Notes: generated by a model from the letters alone, not told the origin. Positions 27,659 through 35,969 are shown, counted from the first letter of the stretch. The stretch: 64,000 nt of DNA from Phyllobacterium sp. OV277 (GCF_900104355.1 NZ_FNIY01000001.1:1-64000); one strand, 5' to 3'. Translations and numbers: made by a program.

Positions 27659-29080
27659 ATGAACATCAACCTTGCTATCAAGCAGACTGACAATGCTGCG
27701 TCGCAGCAGACATCCGAAGCTGAACTTCGTGCCCTCGAACAGGAATATTGCTCCCATGGTGATACGGTCCATTACACCGACCACCCCATGTTCTTCGAAC
27801 GCTGCGAAGGCTCATATGTCTACGATGCGACGGACACGCCGTTCCTTGATCTGCAGATGTGGTATTCGGCTGTCAATTTCGGCTACCGCAATCCGCGTTT
27901 GAACGCCGCTGCACACCGCCAATTGGATACACTGCCCCAGGTTGCGTCGCAGTATCTACATCGCGAAAAGGTTGAGCTGGCCGCCATGATCGCCAAGGAT
28001 GCCGAGCGTAAGTTCGGCGCCAAGGGTCGTGTCCACTTCAACGTCGGCGGCTCGCAGGCCGTTGAAGATTCACTTAAGCTGGTGCGCAACTATACCGGCG
28101 GCAAAAGCCTGATGTTCGCCTTTGAAGGCGGCTATCATGGCCGAACCCTCGGTGCATCGGCGATTACCTCAAGCTATCGCTATCGCCGCCGTTATGGCCA
28201 TTTCGGTGACCGCGCTCAGTTTATCGAATTCCCCTACCACTTCCGTGGCCCGAAAGGCATGACCAAAGAAGAGTACGGCCATTACTGCGTGCAGAAATTC
28301 GCGCGCCTGTTTGAAACTGAATATAATGGCGTATGGGACCCGAAGACCGGCAAGGCAGAATACGCTGCATTCTATGTCGAACCAATTCAGGGCACGGGCG
28401 GCTATGTCATCCCGCCAATGAATTTCTTCAAGGAACTGAAGAAGGTTCTTGATGATCACGGCATCCTGCTTGTCGTCGACGAAATCCAGATGGGCGTCTA
28501 CCGGACCGGCAAATTGTGGTCGATCGAACATTTCGGCGTAACACCCGATGCGCTCGTATTCGGCAAAGCAATCACCAATGGCCTGAACCCGCTTTCCGGT
28601 GTCTGGGCCAAGGAAGAAATGATCAATCCAGGCATTTTCCCGCCCGGCTCGACCCATTCGACCTTCGCCAGCAATCCGATGGGCACTGCCATTGCCCTCG
28701 AAACCATGAAAATGCTCGAAGAAGAAGATTTTGGCGCGGCGATCATGGAAAAGGGTGCCTATTTCCTTGATGGCCTCAAGGAGTTGCAGAAGCGTCATCC
28801 GACCATCGGCGACGTTGACGGGCTTGGCCTCGCGCTGCGCGTCGAGATTTGCAAGGAAGACGGCTTTACGCCTGACAAGGCAACCCTCGACTGGATGTCC
28901 GATGAAGGCATGAAAGGCGATCTGCTTGTCGGCGGCAAGAAGTACGGTCTCGTGCTGGATGTCGGCGGTTACTACAAGAACGTTATCACGCTGGCGCCAA
29001 ACCTTCTGATCACACGCGAAGAAATCGATCTGGCTCTGAACCTGCTTGATCAGCTTTTCGTGCGCGCCGCCAAGAGATAA
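27659..29080 (+). CDS. class III pyridoxal-phosphate aminotransferase
   Basis: 473 aa from the ATG at 27659 (MNINLAIKQTDNAASQ), with AGAAGAGA upstream; the longer frame overlaps the HAD gene. Fold-type I class III motifs are present: the PLP phosphate region NVGGSQAVEDSLKL, the aromatic YHGRTLG, the cofactor Asp VVDEIQMG, and the Schiff-base lysine K303 (VFGKAITNGLNPLSG). Family members act on omega-amino or keto groups of ornithine, lysine, GABA or diaminobutyrate. The substrate here is unknown. The gene follows the HAD phosphatase, so the pair may convert a phosphorylated alcohol or ketone into an amine. Confidence 0.92.
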   Translation: MNINLAIKQTDNAASQQTSEAELRALEQEYCSHGDTVHYTDHPMFFERCEGSYVYDATDTPFLDLQMWYSAVNFGYRNPRLNAAAHRQLDTLPQVASQYLHREKVELAAMIAKDAERKFGAKGRVHFNVGGSQAVEDSLKLVRNYTGGKSLMFAFEGGYHGRTLGASAITSSYRYRRRYGHFGDRAQFIEFPYHFRGPKGMTKEEYGHYCVQKFARLFETEYNGVWDPKTGKAEYAAFYVEPIQGTGGYVIPPMNFFKELKKVLDDHGILLVVDEIQMGVYRTGKLWSIEHFGVTPDALVFGKAITNGLNPLSGVWAKEEMINPGIFPPGSTHSTFASNPMGTAIALETMKMLEEEDFGAAIMEKGAYFLDGLKELQKRHPTIGDVDGLGLALRVEICKEDGFTPDKATLDWMSDEGMKGDLLVGGKKYGLVLDVGGYYKNVITLAPNLLITREEIDLALNLLDQLFVRAAKR

Positions 29081-29084
29081 TCGC

Positions 29085-30038
29085 ATGCAACTCCTCCTTC
29101 TTCACCTCGATGATGCGCTGGAGTTGCAACCAGACTTCGTGCGCGCCTGTATGCGAACAGGCGCGCGCCAGATACATGCGGAAGATCATGGCCGCGTGGT
29201 TCGTCTGTGGGGGCATCAGCCCGCAATAGACGCCCTCAGCGGCAACATCTCCCGCTACATCGTTGGTGATCAGAAGAAACCGCATCTCTGCTTCATGGGT
29301 TCGGGTGACTTCCATCACGTCACCGCGCTTCTCGTTGCCGCGGCACTTGAAAACAACCCCGGCCCGGCAACGCTCATCCATTTCGATAACCACCCCGACT
29401 GGGTGCACTTCGGCAATGGCATGCATTGCGGATCATGGATCAATCGTGCCCTGCAGCATCCTGATCTCGAAAAAATCGTGACCGTCGGCGTCTGCAGCGA
29501 TGATCTGACAAGCCCTGAGCGTAAAGGGGCAAACCTGTCATTGCTCGCGCAGGGACAGCTGGAATTATACCCCTATAGCCATGCGCCAAGCCGCGTCCGT
29601 AAGGACTATGGCAGCGGTGCGAGCTATGAGCAGAAGAATGGCGTTTTGAGTTGGAAAACCATCGCGGAGATCGGCGAAGAAAACTTCATTGATCAGTTGC
29701 TGTCGCGCATCAAAACCGAGGCTGTGTATTTTACGATCGACAAGGATGTTCTTGTCCGTGACGATGCGATCACCAACTGGGATCAGGGGCGAATGCGCCT
29801 GCCCTACGTCCTGTCACTGATCACGGAAATCAGCAGGCATCACCGGATCGTTGGTGCCGATGTGACCGGTGACTATTCGACACCATCCTATTCCGGCAAT
29901 CTGTGGACCCAGTTTACAAAACGTGCCGAGATTTTCATCGATCAGCCGCACGCAACGCCGGACCCTACGATAACAACAAACATCAACAGTGCCGCCAATC
30001 ATGCATTGCTCGAAGTCCTGTCGGAGGCGATGGGATGA
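29085..30038 (+). CDS. UPF0489-family arginase-fold protein
   Basis: 317 aa from the ATG at 29085; the frame opens at 29046 but this start follows the aminotransferase stop by 4 bp with AAGAGA upstream. Ureohydrolase-type metal motifs appear in order: GSGDFHH (residues 72-78, with H77/H78), HFDNHPD (100-106 with D101, H103, D105) and FTIDKD (D219, D221). So the two-metal centre of arginase/agmatinase looks intact, though the motifs differ from classic GGDHS and DAHxD. It could hydrolyse a guanidino or amide group, or deacetylate, on the product of the aminotransferase. This is inference. Its stop overlaps the next gene (ATGA). Confidence 0.82.
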   Translation: MQLLLLHLDDALELQPDFVRACMRTGARQIHAEDHGRVVRLWGHQPAIDALSGNISRYIVGDQKKPHLCFMGSGDFHHVTALLVAAALENNPGPATLIHFDNHPDWVHFGNGMHCGSWINRALQHPDLEKIVTVGVCSDDLTSPERKGANLSLLAQGQLELYPYSHAPSRVRKDYGSGASYEQKNGVLSWKTIAEIGEENFIDQLLSRIKTEAVYFTIDKDVLVRDDAITNWDQGRMRLPYVLSLITEISRHHRIVGADVTGDYSTPSYSGNLWTQFTKRAEIFIDQPHATPDPTITTNINSAANHALLEVLSEAMG

Positions 30039-30388
30039 CCGGCACGCTTACACTTCATATGCTGGCTTTGATCGCTTTCTGCGTTCTCACGGAAACCGCG
30101 CGGGAAGTCTGCTTCAAATATTCAGCCGATAACGAAGCGTTGGCTGCTGCACTGGTCAAACCTGTGACCTGGCTCGGCGTGATCTTCTGGGCGCTGGAAC
30201 TCGTTGGCTGGACCATCGTGCTGGAGCATGTGCCGCTGTCGATCGCCTTCCCGCTCATGGCTCTCAGCTATGTCATCATCGTGCTCGCAGGAGCATGGAT
30301 ATTCAAAGAACAAATCAACCTTCGCCACGCAGCCGGTGTGCTGTTCATCACAGCCGGTGTGGCATGTGTAGGAGCAACAGGATTATGA
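30035..30388 (+). CDS. SMR-type (EamA/ArnE-like) four-helix membrane protein, first copy
   Basis: 117 aa with four transmembrane segments and the SMR/EamA half-fold (WTIVLEHVPLSIAFPLMALSYVIIVLAGAWIFKEQINLRHAAGVLFI contains the conserved PxxxxxxSYxxxxxxxxxxF pattern). Similar proteins pair as heterodimers to flip lipid-linked sugars (ArnE/ArnF). It overlaps the genes on both sides. With the second copy at the cluster's end it may form such a heterodimer. Confidence 0.85.
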   Translation: MTGTLTLHMLALIAFCVLTETAREVCFKYSADNEALAAALVKPVTWLGVIFWALELVGWTIVLEHVPLSIAFPLMALSYVIIVLAGAWIFKEQINLRHAAGVLFITAGVACVGATGL

Positions 30389-31260
30389 AACTCTTCGCTC
30401 ATACAAGGTGGGATATCGCGCCCATACTCGCAGCTATTGCTCACCTTCTCTTCAATATCTATCTGGTCGTCGGCTTCGAAAGCCGACCTTTGTGGCTCTC
30501 GCTTGTGCTTGGTGGGCTCTACGCGGTCTCGATCTCGTGGAACATCAACAGCATTTCGCATAACTTCATCCACACCCCCTACTTCAAGTCCCGTGCGATG
30601 AACTACGCATTCAGCCTGCTGGAATCAGTGACAATCGGGTTCTCCCAGACCTATTACCAATGGATTCATATGCGCCATCACTCGGGCAACAGCGACCGCC
30701 CGAACGAGAAGGGCGAAACCATCGACTGGTTGTCGATCTATCGCCACGGCAAGAATGGTGAGCCTGAGAATGTCTGGAGCTATACGTTTCTAAGCTTCTT
30801 CCGCGATAGCCTCGGCGATATTCACAAGGCCATCTCGAAGAACCGGCCATTTGATGCCAAATGGGGTCGCTTCGAGCTTTATGCGTTTCTGGGTCTGGCT
30901 GCGATCGGTTTTCTTTGGGACTGGAAGGCGATGCTCTTCTTCGCGCCCTTCTATTATCTGGGAAACTGCCTCTCTTCGCTCAACGGCTATTATGAGCACC
31001 TGCACGGCGATCCGGATGAGCCTATCGCATGGGGCGTGAGCAGCCATAACACCTTCTATAATTGGTTATGGTTCGGCAACGGTTACCATGCCGAACATCA
31101 CTATCGCCCGAAGACCCATTGGACTGAACTGCGCAACTTCCACGAGAAAATCAAGGAAGAGCAGGACAAGGCCGGTGTACACGTCATCAGCACCTGCCAC
31201 GCACTTGGGTTCATGGCCCCGGAAAACAGAAACCCGGATATGATCGATGCAGATGTCTGA
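30385..31260 (+). CDS. membrane fatty acid desaturase / hydroxylase family protein
   Basis: 291 aa. Three histidine boxes for a di-iron site are in order: HNFIH (59-63), HMRHH (95-99) and HAEHH (235-239). Several transmembrane segments surround them. Such enzymes desaturate or hydroxylate acyl or isoprenoid chains at the membrane. Both ends overlap the neighbouring genes, so it is coupled to the first SMR protein and to the alpha/beta hydrolase. Confidence 0.9.
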   Translation: MKLFAHTRWDIAPILAAIAHLLFNIYLVVGFESRPLWLSLVLGGLYAVSISWNINSISHNFIHTPYFKSRAMNYAFSLLESVTIGFSQTYYQWIHMRHHSGNSDRPNEKGETIDWLSIYRHGKNGEPENVWSYTFLSFFRDSLGDIHKAISKNRPFDAKWGRFELYAFLGLAAIGFLWDWKAMLFFAPFYYLGNCLSSLNGYYEHLHGDPDEPIAWGVSSHNTFYNWLWFGNGYHAEHHYRPKTHWTELRNFHEKIKEEQDKAGVHVISTCHALGFMAPENRNPDMIDADV

Positions 31261-32065
31261 TGGATTGAGCTATTTCCTTGAAGGCTCGAATGGCAAAGGC
31301 GTGTTGCTCGTTCATGGTTTGACGGGCGCGCCTGCGGAAATGAAAATGCTGGCCCGGCAGCTGAACCGGAAAGGCTACAGCGTCTACGCCCCGCTTCTGG
31401 CGGGGCATGGCGTTGACATGGCAACATTGACGCGATCACGCTGGCAGGACTGGCTGGAAAGCGTGCATGAGGCGACGGAGAAATTTGCCCCCTATACCGA
31501 TGAAACATTTGCGGCTGGCATCTGTATCGGTGGCAAATTGTCGATGATGGCTGCCCATCAAAGGCCGAACAGCATCAAGGCCGTGGCGATCTATTCGCCC
31601 TGCTTCCATTATGATGGCTGGAATGTTCCACACCATTACTGGCTGCTTTCTCCGTTTATCGAGCTGTTGTCGCATATTCCGTCTATCGCCAAGCTGAATT
31701 TCAGCGAGACATCCGCACTTGGTATCAAGGATGAGCGGATCAGGCGTATGATGGTAAGCATGGAAGCAGAGGGCGTTATCGACAAATTCCCGGGAAAGGG
31801 CATCGCCGAGATGTATCGCCTTGGCAAGGAGTTGAAGCGAAACTTGCCACAAATGCGCACGCCGACACTCATCCTGCATGCCAAGGAAGATGATCTGAGC
31901 AGCCCAAAACACGCCCGTTATATCAGCCGCCACATTGGTGGACCGCATCAACTGACGTGGATCGAAGACAGCTACCATATGATCCATGTCGACCGGCAGC
32001 GCCAGAAAGTTGGCGACTACACAGCGGCATTCTTCGAGGCCAATAATGCCCCAGCCTATGCATGA
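31247..32065 (+). CDS. alpha/beta hydrolase (Est30-like) with Cys at the nucleophile elbow
   Basis: 272 aa (an ATG at 31253 is also possible). The oxyanion region VHGLTGAPAEM is intact. The nucleophile elbow reads G-I-C-I-G-G (residues 91-96), so the usual Ser is Cys93. Candidate acid and base are D215/D216 (HAKEDDLSS) and H244 (DSYHMIH). Cys nucleophiles occur in dienelactone hydrolases and in PHA synthases, which are acyltransferases, so it may transfer an acyl group instead of hydrolysing esters. The start overlaps the desaturase by 14 bp. The frame is intact. Confidence 0.86.
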   Translation: MQMSDGLSYFLEGSNGKGVLLVHGLTGAPAEMKMLARQLNRKGYSVYAPLLAGHGVDMATLTRSRWQDWLESVHEATEKFAPYTDETFAAGICIGGKLSMMAAHQRPNSIKAVAIYSPCFHYDGWNVPHHYWLLSPFIELLSHIPSIAKLNFSETSALGIKDERIRRMMVSMEAEGVIDKFPGKGIAEMYRLGKELKRNLPQMRTPTLILHAKEDDLSSPKHARYISRHIGGPHQLTWIEDSYHMIHVDRQRQKVGDYTAAFFEANNAPAYA

Positions 32066-33224
32066 TCATGTTTTACAGCACGCGCCCGTTTCAGCGAAGA
32101 TCGCTGTGGTGGCACAAACACGCATATTTGAATCGATCCGCGATATCGGCCGGGACGCATGGGACAAGTGTTTTGCCGACGAAGTAGAGAACTACGGTTG
32201 CCTGCTTGCCATTGAGGAAGCTGGAATTGCCGGCTTTGCCTTCCGCTATGTCACTGTCATCGAAAATGGCCAATTGCTCGCTGCCATGCCTGCATTCCTG
32301 ACAGATTACCAGTTGGATACAACGCTCGAAGAAGGCCGGTTGCGTCAAATTCTGCGCCGCATAAGGCAGACGTTTTCACGTTTTCTGACGCTCAAGCTGG
32401 CTTGCCTCGGTTCGCCATGCACTGAAAATGGCATTGTTGGGTTTCATCCTGATGTACTTGAGCGGCGCAAGGCCGATCTGTACTCACAATTGCTATCGGG
32501 CTTTGAACATTATGCCAAGGCAAACGGCTGCTCGCTCATCGGTATCAAGGATGTGCCGGAGCCAGCGACAAATGCCTTTGCGGCGGTGTTTTCGGGTCAT
32601 GAATTTGCAGGTATCCCCGGTCTGCCAACGGCTTGGCTCGATATCGATTTTGACTCCATCGAAACCTATATGCTCAGGCTTTCATCCGGAACGCGCAAAG
32701 ACATGCGCCGGAAAATGAAATCGTTCGACAAAATCAGAGTGGAAAAACGCACTGATTTCGCGAACCTGCTACCGCAGGTCATGGCGCTTTATCACGACAC
32801 GCGCAACCGCAGCGAATGGCAGTTTGAAGAACTGACGTCTGACTATTTCAGCGGCATTCTCAACCAGATGCAGGGACGTTCGTTCTGCACCTTTTACTAT
32901 GCAGGTGACCAGTTACTGGCTGCCAATCTAATGGTTCACAATGGTAATACGCTGATCGACAAGTTCTTCTGCATGAACAGCGCCGAAGGCCGTGCCTATA
33001 ATCTGTACTATCTGAGCTGGTTCACCAATCTGCGCCATTGTCTTGATCATGGCATGAAGCGCTATCAGAGCGGACAAGCCTACTACGAAAACAAGATACG
33101 CCTTGGCAGTCAGCTGACGCGCAACACCATGTATTTCAAACACCGCAATCCAGTCATTCAATGGGCATTGCGCCTCGCCTCCCCGCTGTTTGCGGCAGAC
33201 GAAACATTGAAGGATGGCGCATGA
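32046..33224 (+). CDS. GNAT/FemAB-like N-acyltransferase
   Basis: 392 aa from the ATG at 32046, with GAGG six bases upstream; a second in-frame ATG is at 32058. The C-terminal half (LPTAWLDIDFDSIETYMLRLSSGTRKDMRRKMKSF and following, with FCTFYYAGDQLLAANLMVHNGNTLIDKFFCMN) matches the GNAT-type double domain of DUF482/FemAB-like proteins (so-called peptidoglycan biosynthesis-like proteins). It likely transfers an acyl or aminoacyl group to an amine. It overlaps the hydrolase gene and the second SMR gene. Confidence 0.85.
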   Translation: MPQPMHDHVLQHAPVSAKIAVVAQTRIFESIRDIGRDAWDKCFADEVENYGCLLAIEEAGIAGFAFRYVTVIENGQLLAAMPAFLTDYQLDTTLEEGRLRQILRRIRQTFSRFLTLKLACLGSPCTENGIVGFHPDVLERRKADLYSQLLSGFEHYAKANGCSLIGIKDVPEPATNAFAAVFSGHEFAGIPGLPTAWLDIDFDSIETYMLRLSSGTRKDMRRKMKSFDKIRVEKRTDFANLLPQVMALYHDTRNRSEWQFEELTSDYFSGILNQMQGRSFCTFYYAGDQLLAANLMVHNGNTLIDKFFCMNSAEGRAYNLYYLSWFTNLRHCLDHGMKRYQSGQAYYENKIRLGSQLTRNTMYFKHRNPVIQWALRLASPLFAADETLKDGA

Positions 33225-33637
33225 AGCCGATTAATCTCGTCTGGTTTGCCATTCCAGTTCTCAACACGCTGTTTCAGGTCTTCATCAAGCTCGCCGCCGA
33301 ACAGATGACCGGACTTGGCTTCGATATGGCCTGGCTCATCCATGCAGTCACATCACCATGGATGCTGGCCGCTATCGCTGCTGAAGTGATCTGCTTTGTG
33401 TTCTGGCTGCAGGCATTGGCCCAGCTTGATCTGAGCAAGGCATTTCCCCTGACCGGGATCAGCTATGTGATGATCCTTGCAACGAGTTGGCTCATTTTCC
33501 GGGAAGATATCAGCGCACTCCAGATTATCGGAAGTACGCTGATTCTTATCGGTGTCTGGCTCATCGGCACGGCCTCCGGTGAGCAAAAAAGCACTCAACC
33601 GTCGCTCTCAGGTGTCATACCTCACAAAATGCATTAG
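33221..33637 (+). CDS. SMR-type (EamA/ArnF-like) membrane protein, second copy
   Basis: 138 aa with four transmembrane segments and the SMR pattern (WLQALAQLDLSKAFPLTGISYVMILATSWLIFREDISALQIIGSTLILIGVWLIG, read in parts). The C-terminal tail is polar. It starts within the GNAT stop (ATGA) and closes the cluster. Sequence differs from the first SMR copy, as expected for ArnE/ArnF-type partners. Confidence 0.85.
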   Translation: MKPINLVWFAIPVLNTLFQVFIKLAAEQMTGLGFDMAWLIHAVTSPWMLAAIAAEVICFVFWLQALAQLDLSKAFPLTGISYVMILATSWLIFREDISALQIIGSTLILIGVWLIGTASGEQKSTQPSLSGVIPHKMH

Positions 33638-33751
33638 GTTGAGTATTGCCCCGAAGGCATTTGCCAATCGGTCAACGCAATTTGACTGTCCGTCTTTATT
33701 TCGATGTAATCTGCCATGAAAACACAGCAGGCCCGACTAGGAACGCAGCCC

Positions 33752-33997
33752 ATGGATCGCTACGAAACATTCGCAACCTGGATCTTCATCGCATTCGGCG
33801 TGCTGATACTGGCAGGATTGATGGCGTTCTCGATAACCACTGGCGACAAGCAGGCGTTTTTGTTCACGATTGCTGCGTCTTGTGCCACATTTTTTCTGGG
33901 CGTTGCCGTGGTCTTCAATCAACCCAAGCTATATGGCCTCATTTTGCTGGCCACGATCGTTCTCGTCGGCTGTTCGATAACCGCGATCGTGACTTAG
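33752..33997 (+). CDS. small three-helix membrane protein, 81 aa (paralogue of the protein at 37.8 kb)
   Basis: From the ATG at 33752 (MDRYETFATW) with AGGA nine bases upstream; an ATG at 33716 would add 12 residues. Three transmembrane segments are visible. It aligns without gaps to the 81-aa protein at 37803-38048, with about 29 identical residues, including FNQPKLYG / FDKPRVYG. Function unknown. Confidence 0.78.
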   Translation: MDRYETFATWIFIAFGVLILAGLMAFSITTGDKQAFLFTIAASCATFFLGVAVVFNQPKLYGLILLATIVLVGCSITAIVT

Positions 33998-34001
33998 TTC
34001 A

Positions 34002-34556
34002 TCACTCAACCGGCGGCGTAATGTGCCTGTAAGCACCGTGCCAGTAGAGCAAGGGTTCAGCATTCTTGCGCACAGTGACCGCGCGCACCCTTCCAATGAG
34101 AATGCCATGCGAATGCCGTTCAATGGCGTCATCAAGTTCGCAATCAAGAACCGTCAAGGCATTCTTTAAAGCAAGCGTTCCTGTTGCAAGCTCATGCCAT
34201 TCGCTATCCAGATAACGATCAATGCCCTTGCGCCCGCCCCGTCCGGCAAAACTGTCTGCAACATGGCGCTGATCATGCGCCAACACATTGACACAGAAAC
34301 TGCCGTGACGCTGCAGCACGGGCCAGGATGACGAATCCCTGTTGAGGCTGACAATCACCGATGGCGGATCAATGGCCAGCGACGAAACCGAGGTTGCAGT
34401 AAAGCCTGTCCGGTCGTTGCCGCGCCCTACCGTGATAACACTCACCGCGCCCGCGAGGTGACGCATGGAATCCTTGAACAAATCAGCTTCCACAGTCAAT
34501 TCGTGCTGGGCGGCACGCGCCCCTGTCTGAAAGACGGACATTTTTTCCTCATTCAT
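34002..34556 (-). CDS. flavin reductase family protein
   Basis: 184 aa from the ATG at 34556 (MNEEKMSVF; ATG at 34541 also possible). The FMN-binding core (FKDSMRHLAGAVSVITVG, TGFTATSVSSLAIDPPSVIVSLNRDSS, FCVNVLAHDQ, read in parts) is that of HpaC/NtaB-type NADH:flavin oxidoreductases, which supply FMNH2/FADH2 to two-component monooxygenases. No partner monooxygenase is adjacent. Convergent with the small membrane gene, 4 bp away. Confidence 0.9.
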   Translation of the reverse strand: MNEEKMSVFQTGARAAQHELTVEADLFKDSMRHLAGAVSVITVGRGNDRTGFTATSVSSLAIDPPSVIVSLNRDSSSWPVLQRHGSFCVNVLAHDQRHVADSFAGRGGRKGIDRYLDSEWHELATGTLALKNALTVLDCELDDAIERHSHGILIGRVRAVTVRKNAEPLLYWHGAYRHITPPVE

Positions 34557-34631
34557 TGGATCACTCTGGCAGGTGGGACCGTCAAAGTCCGGGCTTTCGG
34601 CTACGGAAGGATCACTTCGCTCGGTGTGCAA

Positions 34632-35148
34632 GAGGTCTTCGTCATTCGACTTTCGATGAATAGACTAGTGACCGGTTTCAGATGAGCATCCATCCGTTCG
34701 ATTTCAATCTCCTCGAGATCAAAGGCACATAGCTGCTCACGACTGCATTGCAGCACATTCGTATAGCGCGAAACCAGATTGTGCTTTGCTCAACCTGCGA
34801 CCTTTCGGCAATTTTGTTTTGCCTTTCGCGGCAATTTCGAGAAACCAAATCTAAAACGGGCCGTATAGCGACTTCACCGCGCCAGATCCATCGAACAATT
34901 GCCAACCCGAAACAACCGGCGATGAGTCTATTGATCGGTCATTAATCTCTCGCTCATACGGACATTGATAACGGCGCACTTTTGAACGTGCATGCCACAC
35001 CAAACTCACACGCAGGATTTATTTCCACAACAAGGCCGCTGCGCGCAAAATCGTGCTCTTCCTTTCGGGAAAATTGTAATCTCTATCGTGTTAATCGTCT
35101 ATCGGATGCCTGATGATGGTCCGTACCAGCAGAGAGAGAATAATCCCG
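34632..35148. other. intergenic region, no supported gene
   Basis: About 520 bp. Several short frames exist on both strands but none combines a ribosome binding site with protein-like composition. An A/T-richer section near 34780-34850 may hold promoter sequence for the divergent genes. Nothing else is assigned. Confidence 0.4.
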
Positions 35149-35301
35149 ATGGCGTCCACTGACTATACGACCACGCACAGCGCACGCGCTTCGGCATTCC
35201 AACGTATTTTCAAAGACAAAGACCGGGCCACCGTCGCCCTGGTTTTCACAGGCGCTTTTGCGTTCCATCTGGCCGTGCTGTTCAATCTCCTGCCTGCATA
35301 A
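35149..35301 (+). CDS. small single-pass membrane protein, 50 aa
   Basis: The ATG at 35149 follows GAGAGAG at a suitable distance. The protein has a polar N-terminus and a C-terminal helix (VALVFTGAFAFHLAVLFNLLPA). It is short, so coding is plausible but not proven. It lies just before the structured RNA candidate. Confidence 0.5.
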   Translation: MASTDYTTTHSARASAFQRIFKDKDRATVALVFTGAFAFHLAVLFNLLPA

Positions 35302-35339
35302 GCTGTTACCCGGTATTATCCTGATCGCTCTGCATTCGT

Positions 35340-35512
35340 CGAAGTTCAGAGTCTGAACGGCGCCTCTGTGGCGCACAAAATATTTTCAATTGCCATGGAA
35401 CCAATCCTCCGCTGACGCATTCTGTGGGTACTGGTACCCCAACCAGCCTTGGCTTTCCCCCCACAAGCCAACCCAGCCCAATCCTCATACCCCTTGAGGA
35501 TTGGGCTTTTTT
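35340..35512 (+). ncRNA. candidate structured small RNA with C-rich hairpin loop and terminator
   Basis: Four hairpins follow in order: GTTCAG-AGT-CTGAAC (35344-35358), GCGCC-TCTGT-GGCGC (35360-35374), TTGGCTT-TCCCCCCAC-AAGCCAA (35449-35471), and an intrinsic terminator (35475-35512). The C-rich loop could pair with ribosome binding sites, as in anti-Shine-Dalgarno loops of rhizobial small RNAs. A -10-like TATTAT is at 35314-35319. The exact 5' end is unknown. Confidence 0.5.
35475..35512 (+). terminator. intrinsic terminator
   Basis: Perfect 12-bp stem AGCCCAATCCTC / GAGGATTGGGCT with a 9-nt loop, followed by TTTTT. It ends the candidate small RNA or the small membrane gene upstream. Confidence 0.85.
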
Positions 35513-35605
35513 CATTGCGCTACCTCTGCCCGAACAGAACTGGTTCAATTTCGGCAGGAAAGGCTCTAGCATTGCAGAATAAGAAAACCTGGAACGGAGG
35601 AAGCA

Positions 35606-35764
35606 ATGTCCATTGATAGTGCCAAACAAGCCATCGAGACTGCAATCCATCGCGGCGATTTCAAAAGCATGGGTGTTGCCGTATTCAAGGCAATCAATGC
35701 TTTGGAAGATCGAATCCGGCAGATGGAAGAGGAAATCGCCCAGTTGAAAGCAAAAGTGAACTGA
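35606..35764 (+). CDS. small helical protein, 52 aa
   Basis: The ATG at 35606 lies five bases after a perfect GGAGG. The translation starts MSIDSAKQAIETAIHRG and ends with a heptad-like, charged helix (ALEDRIRQMEEEIAQLKAKV), consistent with a short coiled coil. No signal peptide or membrane segment is seen. I do not recognise the family. Length and composition make a real micro-protein likely. Confidence 0.7.
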   Translation: MSIDSAKQAIETAIHRGDFKSMGVAVFKAINALEDRIRQMEEEIAQLKAKVN

Positions 35765-35920
35765 CGCCAAGCCATTCGTTCTTTGAAATGAAAGTTGGCT
35801 ATGTTAAGGTTCTGGCAAGTTGAGTGTAGCGGTACCTTGAGCCTGCGCCGCACTGAAACGATGCGTGATATTCTTATCCAGAGTCCAGTTTGTTAGAGCC
35901 AAATCAAGCCTCAACCCGTG

Positions 35921-35948
35921 AAACCCCTACCGTTTCGGCAGGGGTTTT
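35921..35948 (+). terminator. intrinsic terminator
   Basis: A stem AAACCCCTACC / GGCAGGGGTTT with one mismatch, loop GTTTC, and four T follows the 52-aa gene by about 155 bp and precedes the 60-aa membrane gene. Confidence 0.75.
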
Positions 35949-35969
35949 GCTTGTGAGAACGGGCACGCC

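Noticed and set aside
28169-29086. 305-aa minus-strand frame inside the aminotransferase gene
   Set aside because: It is the shadow of a clear class III aminotransferase and has no recognisable motifs.
34678-34905. 75-aa minus-strand frame upstream of the flavin reductase gene
   Set aside because: No ribosome binding site and no protein-like pattern; an alternative frame there is equally short.
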